From Rhodovarius crocodyli (GTDB taxonomy: Bacteria; Pseudomonadota; Alphaproteobacteria; Acetobacterales; Acetobacteraceae), in contig NZ_SACL01000002.1 in the NCBI RefSeq assembly GCF_004005855.1, forward strand, positions 310,001-374,000: 64,000 nucleotides of DNA, given 5' to 3'. A program made the translations under genes and the position numbers. The notes under the pieces were generated by a model. The model had not been told where the DNA came from. It did no database searches and worked only from the letters and a program-made list of their open reading frames with translations. Of this stretch, positions 17,956-26,476 are shown in pieces (position 1 is the first letter of the stretch; each line of letters begins with the position of its first letter).

Positions 17956-18234
17956 ATGAAGAAGCACATCCCCCTTCTGTCCCTCGCGGCCGCTGTTGCC
18001 GCGTTGCCGACGATTTCCGAGGCGTCCCGCACGCCGGAGTCTACATCTGATAGCACCGAGAGTCAGCGCTCTAGCTCGATGCGCATTATCCCAAATCAGA
18101 TCGTTATGTCCGGGGACGATCTCTTTGGCTTCCTTGTGACAAGAGCCGAAGACGGCACGGTAATTGCTCAGCATTCGTCGCACGTCTCCCATAGTTCCCA
18201 CGCGTCGCACCGCTCTCACTACTCTGGCAGGTAG
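17956..18234 (+). CDS. hxsA: HxsA, His-Xaa-Ser repeat precursor peptide
   Basis: 92 residues. The N-terminal signal peptide MKKHIPLLSLAAAVAALP ends at a SEA-like cleavage site near residue 23. A low-complexity Ser/Thr linker (24-42) follows, then a short folded-looking segment with IPNQIVMSGDDLFGFLV. The C-terminus has six consecutive His-Xaa-Ser units at 73-90: H-S-S, H-V-S, H-S-S, H-A-S, H-R-S, H-Y-S, then G-R. This is the defining feature of HxsA, the presumed modification target of radical SAM proteins HxsB and HxsC. Shine-Dalgarno GGAGG at good spacing. hxsD follows after 8 bp. The modification and its purpose are unknown. Confidence 0.92.
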   Translation: MKKHIPLLSLAAAVAALPTISEASRTPESTSDSTESQRSSSMRIIPNQIVMSGDDLFGFLVTRAEDGTVIAQHSSHVSHSSHASHRSHYSGR

Positions 18235-18242
18235 TCTCAGAA

Positions 18243-18563
18243 ATGCCTGAGGTTGTGGTAACATTTGCACCCGAGGCTCAGTCTGAAGGGGCCCTACGAG
18301 AAGCCGCTTATCGCGTGGCAGCGCTGGCTACCTGCCAAGTAGACTGGCATGACGGAAAGTGGATCTGTCGGCTTGAGGGGACAGCTCTAGGTCGCCGCAA
18401 GGGCCTCACGGATGAGACGTTGCGTGCGCATTTCTTGGCAGTGCTGAATGACGAAAACCTACGCGCTCGGATTGAGCGAGAAACGCAAGGTCTTCGCGAT
18501 GTCATTGTTGCCCTAGCCTTCGGCGCCCTAGCGCGAGATGCAGGCGCCCTGACCGGCGACTAG
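18243..18563 (+). CDS. hxsD: HxsD, small partner protein of the His-Xaa-Ser system
   Basis: 106 residues. The segment FLAVLNDENLRARIERETQGLRDVIV (read as two parts around residues 70-90) matches the LLNDYxLRE-type signature that defines HxsD. The N-terminal half is a beta-like VVVTFAPEAQ followed by ALREAAYRVA, with WICRLEG in the middle. It is probably a peptide-recognition or accessory protein for the radical SAM pair, by analogy with other RiPP systems (inference). It sits 8 bp after hxsA and 32 bp before hxsB. Confidence 0.88.
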   Translation: MPEVVVTFAPEAQSEGALREAAYRVAALATCQVDWHDGKWICRLEGTALGRRKGLTDETLRAHFLAVLNDENLRARIERETQGLRDVIVALAFGALARDAGALTGD

Positions 18564-18595
18564 TCCATTGCGCTTCTCGGAGAAGGACTGTCCAA

Positions 18596-20053
18596 GTGTC
18601 GCGTTTCCAGACCATAGATGCCTATGCTCCCCTAGATGGGCAGCTAGCGCTAATGCCTATACGCTTTGAGAGACTTTCCCCGGAGCGCGTAATTGTCGCT
18701 AATACCGTCGGTGATATCCTCGTTCTAACGCAAGTAGAGTTCGAACGTCTTATTGCGCTAGATTTGCGTCCCGGTGACGGCCTCTATGAGAGAGCTACCG
18801 AGCGTCTGCTCGTCGCTCGCGAGGGGGCCAGGGCGCCACTACAGCTTCTTGCACTTCGCCTTCGGAGCCGGATGGCATTCCTGAGGGATGCGACGGCCCT
18901 TCATATCCTGGTGGTCACGCTACGATGTGAGCATTCTTGCCCATACTGCCAGGTGTCTCGCCGAAACACCGGAGCTGAGCGCTATGACATGAGCGAGGAG
19001 ACCGCTCTCCTTGCTCTCGAGGTCGCAATGTCCTCCCCGGCAAAAGCAATCAAGCTGGAGTTCCAAGGGGGCGAACCACTCTTGAACTTCCCCTTGATTG
19101 CTTTTGCCGTCGAGGCGGCGACGCGAATGGCAGAAGTTAAAGGCAAAGCCGTCGAGTTCGTTATCGCGACCAATCTTGCATTGCTCGATGACAAGATCCT
19201 GACCTTCTGCCAAAATCATCATATCCATCTATCGACCTCTCTCGATGGGCCTGCCGATTTGCATAACCGCAATCGTCCACGGCCAGGCGGGAATAGCCAT
19301 GCGCTTGCCGCCGCAGGCATTCAGCGGGTGCAGGAATTTCTAGGGCGCGATCGCATCGGAGCGCTTATGACGACGACCGATGCCTCCCTGGATCGGGTCG
19401 AGGAGATCATTGAGGAGTATGTCCGTCTTGGACTCGACGGCATATTCCTGAGGCCCCTTTCACCGTATGGCTTCGCGATGAAGACCCGGTGGTACGATGG
19501 TTACGACAGCGATCGCTGGTTAACGTTCTATGAGCGGGGCCTTCGTCATATCCTTGATCTCAATCATAGGGGTATCAGATTCCCCGAATTCTATGCTTCC
19601 CTCCTACTCCAGCGTATCCTGACCGATCAGCCGATTGGCTATGTTGATCTGCGTAGTCCTGCGGGCATAGGTATCGGCGCCCTCGTCTACAACTACGACG
19701 GCAAGGTTTTCGCTTCCGACGAAGGTCGGATGCTGGCAGAGATGGGAGATCAGACCTTCGAACTGGGCACGCTCGGCAAGACTGACTACGCCTCCCTCGT
19801 CACCTCGGAACGGCTGATCGATTTGGTCGGGGGTACGCTGTCCCAAACATCACCCGAGTGCAGATCATGTGCCTATGAGGCCCATTGCGGCGCGGATCCC
19901 GTCTACCATCATGCGACGCAAGGCGATGCGGTCGGCATCAAGCCGCTATCAGGTTTCTGTTCCCGTCAGAAGGGCATCTTAAGGATCCTCATCGAGACAC
20001 TTGAGCGGGGCGGTAGGGACGCAGCGGTTCTTCGGAGTTGGGTGTCTCGATGA
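18596..20053 (+). CDS. hxsB: HxsB, radical SAM protein of the His-Xaa-Ser system
   Basis: 485 residues with a GTG start after a GAGAAGGA ribosome site. The radical SAM 4Fe-4S motif CEHSCPYC has C111, C115 and C118. EFQGGEPLLNF supplies the GGE SAM-binding motif. The C-terminus has an extra cysteine cluster, CRSCAYEAHCGADP and GFCSRQKG, resembling a SPASM-like auxiliary cluster domain found in peptide maturases. The N-terminal 100 residues are a system-specific extension. Order A-D-B-C and ATGA overlap with hxsC match known hxs loci. Confidence 0.92.
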   Translation: MSRFQTIDAYAPLDGQLALMPIRFERLSPERVIVANTVGDILVLTQVEFERLIALDLRPGDGLYERATERLLVAREGARAPLQLLALRLRSRMAFLRDATALHILVVTLRCEHSCPYCQVSRRNTGAERYDMSEETALLALEVAMSSPAKAIKLEFQGGEPLLNFPLIAFAVEAATRMAEVKGKAVEFVIATNLALLDDKILTFCQNHHIHLSTSLDGPADLHNRNRPRPGGNSHALAAAGIQRVQEFLGRDRIGALMTTTDASLDRVEEIIEEYVRLGLDGIFLRPLSPYGFAMKTRWYDGYDSDRWLTFYERGLRHILDLNHRGIRFPEFYASLLLQRILTDQPIGYVDLRSPAGIGIGALVYNYDGKVFASDEGRMLAEMGDQTFELGTLGKTDYASLVTSERLIDLVGGTLSQTSPECRSCAYEAHCGADPVYHHATQGDAVGIKPLSGFCSRQKGILRILIETLERGGRDAAVLRSWVSR

Positions 20054-21240
20054 CGCCACTGGCACTTCACGGTACAGGACGAGCAACTGGTTTCAGCGAA
20101 GGTTCTGGTCGAACTTTGCTTCGCCTTCGTGACCCCGCCGATACGCCCTCCCATGCGGCCGACGCGGCGCTGATCCGCTCTACAGATCACGCTGTTATGG
20201 CCTTGTTGCAGGGTTTCGATACATTTGTCGCAATTGGTGATAGCGAACCTGGATCCGGCGCCAACGGGCGCCGGGTGTTACTGGATAACCGCTTCTCCCA
20301 CCTCACCCCAGGTGACATCCTTGCGCTTGATGTTCCAACCAACCGGGTGCGAGTGTTGTGGCGCTCCGAGTCAAATCACAACTCTTTCCTTGTGACTGAG
20401 CGCTGTGACCACTTCTGCCTGATGTGTTCCCAACCACCACGCAATGTGGACGATGGCTGGATCATCGACGAAATCTACGAGTGCCTCCCTCTCATAGACC
20501 CCTCAACGAAGTCTGTTGGTTTTACCGGTGGTGAAACCCTCCTGGCCCCGGACCGGTTCATTCCGCTCCTAGGCGCGGTGGGACGCCTGCTGCCGCACGC
20601 TGGTGTCCACGTCTTGACCAACGGGCGTGCCTTTTCCCGAGCGGCGGTGGTCCGGAACTGGGCCGCGCTTCAGCACCCAGATCTGTGGGCGGGAATCCCG
20701 ATCTACTCGGCAGTGGACACCATCCACGACTATGTTGTGCAGTCGAGGGGCGCGTTCGACGAAACGGTGCTCGGCGTGCTTCGGATGAAAGATGCAGGCC
20801 AGAGGGTAGAAATTCGCGTTGTACTACACGCGCTCACGGCGCCGCGGCTTGTTGAGACGTGCACTTGGCTCGCGCGGAATATGCCCTTCGTGGATCATGT
20901 TGCACTTATGGGGATGGAGGACACCGGCTTCGCGCTTGCAAATCATGCTGCTCTCTGGATGGATCCGCTCGATTACGGTCCCGCATTGACTGATGGCATC
21001 GCAGTCCTCTCCGAGGCCGGCATTCGTACCTCCATTTACAACTTACCACTCTGCGTCTTGCCCGAAGGAGTGCGGCCCTGGGCTGTCCGCTCAATCTCGG
21101 ACTGGAAGAACGATCGCCCTGATGTCTGTTCCTCTTGCAGTGCAGCAGGGCGCTGCGCAGGCTTCTTCACGACAGGGAAGACCAAGTTTAGTCGAGGCAT
21201 CCAACCCATCGCTGAACCGGTTACTTTTCTTGGTAGATGA
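20050..21240 (+). CDS. hxsC: HxsC, second radical SAM protein of the His-Xaa-Ser system
   Basis: 396 residues from the ATG at 20050, which overlaps the hxsB stop (ATGA). The radical SAM motif CDHFCLMC has C119, C123 and C126; VGFTGGETLL supplies the GGE element. A C-terminal CSSCSAAGRC ends the protein with a short tail. The N-terminal 110 residues resemble neither HxsB nor a generic maturase and fit the HxsC architecture. Two radical SAM enzymes working on one His-Xaa-Ser peptide is the hallmark of the system; the reaction is not established. Converges with the virion-type gene at 21270. Confidence 0.92.
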   Translation: MTPLALHGTGRATGFSEGSGRTLLRLRDPADTPSHAADAALIRSTDHAVMALLQGFDTFVAIGDSEPGSGANGRRVLLDNRFSHLTPGDILALDVPTNRVRVLWRSESNHNSFLVTERCDHFCLMCSQPPRNVDDGWIIDEIYECLPLIDPSTKSVGFTGGETLLAPDRFIPLLGAVGRLLPHAGVHVLTNGRAFSRAAVVRNWAALQHPDLWAGIPIYSAVDTIHDYVVQSRGAFDETVLGVLRMKDAGQRVEIRVVLHALTAPRLVETCTWLARNMPFVDHVALMGMEDTGFALANHAALWMDPLDYGPALTDGIAVLSEAGIRTSIYNLPLCVLPEGVRPWAVRSISDWKNDRPDVCSSCSAAGRCAGFFTTGKTKFSRGIQPIAEPVTFLGR

Positions 21241-21269
21241 CCGCTGGCAATAGAGTACCTAGTCAGCTT

Positions 21270-23615
21270 TTACCGCCCGTTCCACTGCCCAACGATACCA
21301 CCTGCCGTGCCGCCCATGACTGCCTGCGCCAGCATCCGAGCCCGCAGCGACGCGCCCTCATCCCGCTGTGCCCGGGCGCGAAGGCGGTTCACAGTCTCCA
21401 CGTTCCGCGCCGCGTCCGTGTCCATGAGGATGCGGGCTAGTTCCCGACTAGTGCTGTCGTTAACCCCGCTATAACGCCGCACAGCCGGGCTCAGGATGCG
21501 CGCTAGTATCCCGCCACTGCCGGTCAGTGCGGATAGCATGAACTCTGCGGGCGCTGCACCGTCGTCCTGGCCTTGTGCGAGCAGGCGTGCGGTCTGCGAG
21601 TTGACGCGCGGGGAAATTGTGCGCTCGACATCGGCCATGCCGGCTTCGCGGCGAAGGATGTCGACCAGCATCTGCCGTCGAGCGGGTTCTGGCTCGATGG
21701 CTTCCAGACGGCGACCGTGCCGTCGATCCTCAGCCAGCACTCGTGCCAGTGATGGAGCGCGTGCTGGGTCGCTCGTCATGTCGGTGATCGCTCGGCCGGC
21801 GCCCAGTCGATAGAAGTCCCGTGCTTCCGGCGACAGGTTATCGACCTGGCCGGCCACGACATCCGGGTTGGTGCGGAACGCGGCCTGACCCTGCCGCAGC
21901 GCGCCCATGGCCTCGGAAGGCCCCGCCCAGGCTGCACGCGCCGCAGCATACCCCGGGCTCGCGCCGTCCAGCGTGTCCAGCAGCGAACGGCGCATGCCTT
22001 CGACAGCGCGGCCGTACTGGTTGAGTTGCAGTTGCCCCGTGGGCTGGCGGAACGTCTCTAGTTCATCGTCCAGACCGCGCTTGATCGCGTCCATGAGGCG
22101 AAGGTTCGGCGCCTGGCCATCCACCAGCACGAACCGGCCGGCTTCGGTGCCATCGGTGGGGGCTTCTGCCATCGCGCGCTGCCTTGCCGTGACGGCGCGT
22201 TCATATGCCTCTCGCTCGGCGGCGGTCGCGGCTTCGTCCACCACCCGGCCCTGCACCGGGTCGTTGAGGTAACGCGGCTGAGGCGGCACCGGCTCCGGGG
22301 GGAAGGTGGCCTCCACACGTGCACCAGCCACGCCATTGCGCTCGCCGGGGCGGATATAGCGCACCCCGTAGTCCTCTGGGTTGAAGGCGCGTCCCTCGGC
22401 GAGGTGCTCCATCTGGATCACACGAAGGCCGCGCTGCATGGCCTGCTGCCCGAGCGGATCCGACGCCATCTCGGCAAGGCGGGGCAGGGCGGTGTCATCT
22501 AGCCGGCCAGCAAAGGCACTCTCGTACAGCGGGCGAGCCTGGGCAGATCGCCGCGCCTGAAGCTCGGCCACCTCATCCATCACCCGCGTGCCACCGCCGC
22601 CGCCCAGCGCCTCGTCAACGGCCTCGGCCACCCGTTCAGGACGTCCAGCACGCCGCATCTGCACAAGGCGATCGGCGGTATCCATCGCCGGGCCGGGTGT
22701 GTTCGCGGCGCCAGCGGTGAGGTTCTGCAGATTGCGCCCGCCGCTATCCACCAGCGCAGCCACACCACCGCCGGGCGGGTTCGCGGCCACCTCGTTCAGG
22801 GAGGCGCCATCACGGCCCAGGGCGCGAAGAACCTGGCGCTCCGCCGTGGCGGTCGGGTCGGTCAGGTTGAAGGTGCGTCCGACATCCGAGATGACGCGGC
22901 CAGCCAGTGGGAGCGCCGTGCCAAGCGCACCACCAACGACGCCACCCACGGCGGCGCCCTGGCCGGCTCCGGCCGCGCGATTGCCGAAGCCACCTTCGCC
23001 CTCACCGAAGCCGGTGGCTGCACCAGCGGTGGCGCCGAGGGCCAGACCACGGGCCGGCAGTGATGTCGCGACGCGCGCCGCACCTGACGCGCCCGGCAGG
23101 CCGGCAAGCGTCCCGCCCAGCGCCGTCAGACCAGCGGTGGCGCCGGTTGCTCTGCCGACAGCCCCAGCGGCTCGTGCAGCCAGGCCGCCCGGGGCCAACA
23201 TACCGGCAACGCCACCGCCGACATTGGCGACAGTGGCAGCAATCGGGTTGTCCTCCTGGAACACGCGGTCGCGCGCGCGGCCCTCGGCAAGGGCCTGCTC
23301 ATAGGTGATGTCGCCGAGGGAGCGGGCGCCCGCGATGATCTCGTCACCGAAGCCGAAGGTGAGCCCGTTCAGGGCTTGGCGGGCGAGGCCACCAGCATAG
23401 CCGGTGACGCCGCTGTTCTGCTCGCGCGCGGTAGTGTTCTCGCGGTTGCGCCGATCACGCTGGACCACCTCCTGCACATCGCGCCAGGAATTGCCGTCAA
23501 GGAACAGCTCTCGGCCCGTCTCGTCGTTCCTCGCGCGTCGTGGTGCTACCCACTGACCGTTGTCATCGAGGATGCGGATTTCGCCCGCGTCGTTGACGAT
23601 GATGTTGTTGGCCAT
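21270..23615 (-). CDS. Large phage virion-type protein (DNA ejection-like)
   Basis: 781 residues from MANNIIVNDAGEIRILDD at 23615, one base after the upstream stop. A short beta-like head (residues 1-60) precedes a long glycine/alanine stretch (about 90-220) of the kind seen in membrane-interacting phage internal or ejection proteins, then a long helical C-terminal half ending GGTAGGIVGQWNGR. I cannot name a family with certainty. Pairing with the next gene, size and composition support a virion or DNA-transfer protein. Confidence 0.65.
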   Translation of the reverse strand: MANNIIVNDAGEIRILDDNGQWVAPRRARNDETGRELFLDGNSWRDVQEVVQRDRRNRENTTAREQNSGVTGYAGGLARQALNGLTFGFGDEIIAGARSLGDITYEQALAEGRARDRVFQEDNPIAATVANVGGGVAGMLAPGGLAARAAGAVGRATGATAGLTALGGTLAGLPGASGAARVATSLPARGLALGATAGAATGFGEGEGGFGNRAAGAGQGAAVGGVVGGALGTALPLAGRVISDVGRTFNLTDPTATAERQVLRALGRDGASLNEVAANPPGGGVAALVDSGGRNLQNLTAGAANTPGPAMDTADRLVQMRRAGRPERVAEAVDEALGGGGGTRVMDEVAELQARRSAQARPLYESAFAGRLDDTALPRLAEMASDPLGQQAMQRGLRVIQMEHLAEGRAFNPEDYGVRYIRPGERNGVAGARVEATFPPEPVPPQPRYLNDPVQGRVVDEAATAAEREAYERAVTARQRAMAEAPTDGTEAGRFVLVDGQAPNLRLMDAIKRGLDDELETFRQPTGQLQLNQYGRAVEGMRRSLLDTLDGASPGYAAARAAWAGPSEAMGALRQGQAAFRTNPDVVAGQVDNLSPEARDFYRLGAGRAITDMTSDPARAPSLARVLAEDRRHGRRLEAIEPEPARRQMLVDILRREAGMADVERTISPRVNSQTARLLAQGQDDGAAPAEFMLSALTGSGGILARILSPAVRRYSGVNDSTSRELARILMDTDAARNVETVNRLRARAQRDEGASLRARMLAQAVMGGTAGGIVGQWNGR

Positions 23616-23616
23616 G

Positions 23617-25707
23617 TCAGCGGACCTCCCTGAAGCCAGGCGGCAGCGGCGGCACCGAACCCGCCGGCTGACCACCACGGAATGCACCACCCGGCATCTC
23701 GGCGCGCATGCTCTCGATGACCTGCCGGCGGGCATTCGCCTTCTGCTCGATCACTTCGCGGCTATCCCCCGGGCTGGGGAAGAAGCGGGTTTGCACGTCC
23801 AGGAGTTCCTGGTTGGTGAAGGCAGCGCCGGTCTCGCGGCGTAGCACGCCAGCAGCAAATTGGCGGACCGCGTTGAAATACTGCTGGTCGTTTGCGTCCA
23901 ACCCCGGGTTCACTGCGCCTTCCGGCAGGTTGCGCCATGCCGCCAGTACGGGGGCCGATGGGATCCTGACGCGGGACAGGATGCGGTCGGCGCCTTCCGC
24001 TGCCTGGCCGAACATGTTGGCGCGGCCCTGGGCATCGGTCAGCGGTTGGTCGCGGCGTGCCGTGCCGGGAATGATGCGTGGGGCGTTCGGGTCGGTGACC
24101 GCAGGTGGTTCGGCCACAGTGCCAGGAACCGGGCCAGGACGCTGCGGAGTGCCGGGGTCGATGGGCGCTACAGGGAGAGGTGCGGCACGCGGGCGGGGAG
24201 GCTGTGTGCCGGCCTGCGGGGCCTGCTGACTGCCGGATGGCGGCGGGGGCAGGTCAGACACGTCGCGCGGCACCATGGCGAGGACACGGCGCTGCCCGGT
24301 CGGGTCGTTCGGGTCGGCAACCTCCTGCGGTGCCCCGCCCTCCCGCAGGAAGGTGTAGGCGCGCCGGTATAGCGCGACTTCCTCGGGCGTGGCTGTGCCA
24401 TCGGCGATCTTGGGGCCGAGTTGCATGGCGAGGTTCGTTGCCTGCGCCGTCATGCTGGTGCCCTCGAACGCACCGGACCGAGGCACGGTATAGACCGGCT
24501 GGCCCGTGCGCGGGTTGATGAAGGTTGTTCCCGGCTGGCCAGGAATGGGACGCTGGTTGTCTGCCGACAGGCCAGCCGTAAGGCGGGCCATGCTTTCGGC
24601 ATGCGCGCGCCCGGCCGCATCTCGGCCAAGCTGGAACCGTTGGTCGTCGGCGCGCTGCTCGCGCCGTTCCAGGCGGGCCGCATCACGTTCCATCCCAGCC
24701 TGTGCCATCGGCAGCAGCGATTGGGCATACTCGCGGATCAGCGGGTTGCTCTGCGTGCCGCCCATCAGCGCGATAGCGAGCAGGCGGCTGTTCTGGTTGC
24801 CCGGTGCCATAGTCGCATTGGGCTGTGCAGTCCCCGCCACGGCAGACGCGAGCATCTGCCGGTTATCCGAGATGGGCGTGGAAACGCCAGACAGGCTTTC
24901 ACGCGGAGGCGCAGGCCGAGGGCCGGGGGGCTGCTGGGGCTGAGTGCCAGCGACCGCTGAGGCCAGGGACGGCGCCTGCGGTGCGGGAGGCTGGCCTGCG
25001 ACTGCGCCTGTTCGCGCCAGAACTGGTTGCGGCGAGCCGTAGTCGGAGGCCGCCGCACGGGGCGCAGAATTCCAGTAGGAGTTGCCGAGCGCGGCAAGCC
25101 GCTGCTGTTGCTGTTCGCCGGTCAACCCAGCGTCGGCCAGGATAGCAGCGCGCTGCCGCCCGAGATCATCGGTAAGTCCGCGCAGTGCGGGCGACGCCAC
25201 TGGAGCGCCCGGACCATCTGGCACGGGCACATCCGGAGCCGAGGGGGAGGCAGGCGCCATTACTCCGGTCGGGGCATAGCCACGCGGAAGGCCGCCGGGC
25301 GACATCGGCGCCTGCGCAGGCTGCTGCGGGGCAGCCGGCGGCGGCAACGGCTCGGACTGGATCGGCGCCCGGGGCATGTTGCCCGCACTCGGGGCAGCGG
25401 CGGGTGTTGCAGGCTGACCGCCATTCATCAACGCGCTGACTAGGCCCGACTTGTCGATGAAGGCCGACAGTTCACGCTGGCGGCCGTCCTGAAGCTCGCG
25501 CGCGTCGCGATCCGCCTGTTGGAGGCCTAGATTGCCGCGAAGGATGTTGATGAGGTGCGCGGCGCCCTGCGTGTGGCTGCGGATAGTCTGCGGATTGTCC
25601 TGTGCCAGGATCTCGGCCAGCCGCCGGTTGCGCTGGATAGCGGCGGCCTCGGGGTCGCGCATGAACAGCTGGTTGTCGCCCGTCAGGGCGGCGAGGTGGC
25701 CTGCCAT
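23617..25707 (-). CDS. Large phage virion-type protein with Pro/Ala-rich linkers (DNA transfer-like)
   Basis: 696 residues. The N-terminal helical region (MAGHLAALTGDNQLFMRDP) leads into Pro/Ala/Gln-rich linkers at about 95-290 and 470-540. The C-terminal 100 residues carry VLRRETGAAFTNQELL followed by RFFPSPGDSREVIEQK. This pattern (LRxESGAA...FPxPGDSxEVIEQK) is common at the end of podovirus-like internal or DNA-transfer proteins. It is transcribed just before 21270-23615 with a one-base gap. No other structural gene accompanies the pair. Confidence 0.72.
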   Translation of the reverse strand: MAGHLAALTGDNQLFMRDPEAAAIQRNRRLAEILAQDNPQTIRSHTQGAAHLINILRGNLGLQQADRDARELQDGRQRELSAFIDKSGLVSALMNGGQPATPAAAPSAGNMPRAPIQSEPLPPPAAPQQPAQAPMSPGGLPRGYAPTGVMAPASPSAPDVPVPDGPGAPVASPALRGLTDDLGRQRAAILADAGLTGEQQQQRLAALGNSYWNSAPRAAASDYGSPQPVLARTGAVAGQPPAPQAPSLASAVAGTQPQQPPGPRPAPPRESLSGVSTPISDNRQMLASAVAGTAQPNATMAPGNQNSRLLAIALMGGTQSNPLIREYAQSLLPMAQAGMERDAARLERREQRADDQRFQLGRDAAGRAHAESMARLTAGLSADNQRPIPGQPGTTFINPRTGQPVYTVPRSGAFEGTSMTAQATNLAMQLGPKIADGTATPEEVALYRRAYTFLREGGAPQEVADPNDPTGQRRVLAMVPRDVSDLPPPPSGSQQAPQAGTQPPRPRAAPLPVAPIDPGTPQRPGPVPGTVAEPPAVTDPNAPRIIPGTARRDQPLTDAQGRANMFGQAAEGADRILSRVRIPSAPVLAAWRNLPEGAVNPGLDANDQQYFNAVRQFAAGVLRRETGAAFTNQELLDVQTRFFPSPGDSREVIEQKANARRQVIESMRAEMPGGAFRGGQPAGSVPPLPPGFREVR

Positions 25708-25885
25708 CGGCTTGCCCTTTCACCAATTTTGCCGCGCGCATCATAGCACAAAATGGGAAAGAGCATCACTTTCACATCGTCAATGGCGCGCAAATCTGCG
25801 GAATTCCTATGCGCAGCGGAGCTGGAAGGCAGTTCCTTGGACCTTCTGGCAAATGGCGCCGATGATCGGCGGAAATGCAGGATGG

Positions 25886-26476
25886 ATGAAGCCAATGGAT
25901 AATCGCTGGCTGACGCGACGGGCAGCGGCGGCATACCTAAGCCTGAGGGAGAGCGTATTTGCCGACTACGTCCGGGCCGGCACACTCCCTCAGCCATCGG
26001 CGGTGCTTGCTGAGGCGCGTTGGGATCGCGACGCAATTGACGCAGCGATGTCCGCCGGGGGCGCGCCTTCCGCCATAGATCGCCCGACAACGCGGACCTA
26101 CCCGACAGATGAGGCAGATACCCGGCGCCTCGATAAGCTGTCAGGCAGCGCTCGCCTTCAGCTGAGAGATGTTGCGGCCCTGCTAGGTTGCACACCGCGT
26201 ATGGCTCTGAAGCTCGTGGGGGCTGGAGAGTTACCGGCGTCGCGGGTTGGGAGGATCTGGACCGCCCGAAAAGCTGATATAGACGCCTACCTCGCCCGCA
26301 CGGCCAATAGCGCTCCGCCGCGCTCCCGCGATGTGATTTGGCGGTCACCGCAGCTGGCCGGCCGACATCGGCGCGAGCGAGTGATTTCAGAGGAGGAGTA
26401 CGAGCGCATGATCGGTCTTCGGCCGGCCATCTCCCCATTGGCGCCTCAGAAGGCGAAGCGGGGTAAGATATCCTGA
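25886..26476 (+). CDS. Excisionase/HTH-type DNA-binding protein
   Basis: 196 residues from ATG 25886 (MKPMDNRW); ATG 25895 is nearly as good. Two helix-turn-helix-like modules are visible. WLTRRAAAAYLSLRESVFADYVRAG (two pieces) resembles an excisionase or MerR-type head. LQLRDVAALLGCTPRMALKLV followed by GRIWTARKADIDAYL is the classic excisionase-type domain. Its stop shares a base with the next ATG. It could be the island's Xis, although it lies about 5 kb from the integrase. Confidence 0.7.
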   Translation: MKPMDNRWLTRRAAAAYLSLRESVFADYVRAGTLPQPSAVLAEARWDRDAIDAAMSAGGAPSAIDRPTTRTYPTDEADTRRLDKLSGSARLQLRDVAALLGCTPRMALKLVGAGELPASRVGRIWTARKADIDAYLARTANSAPPRSRDVIWRSPQLAGRHRRERVISEEEYERMIGLRPAISPLAPQKAKRGKIS

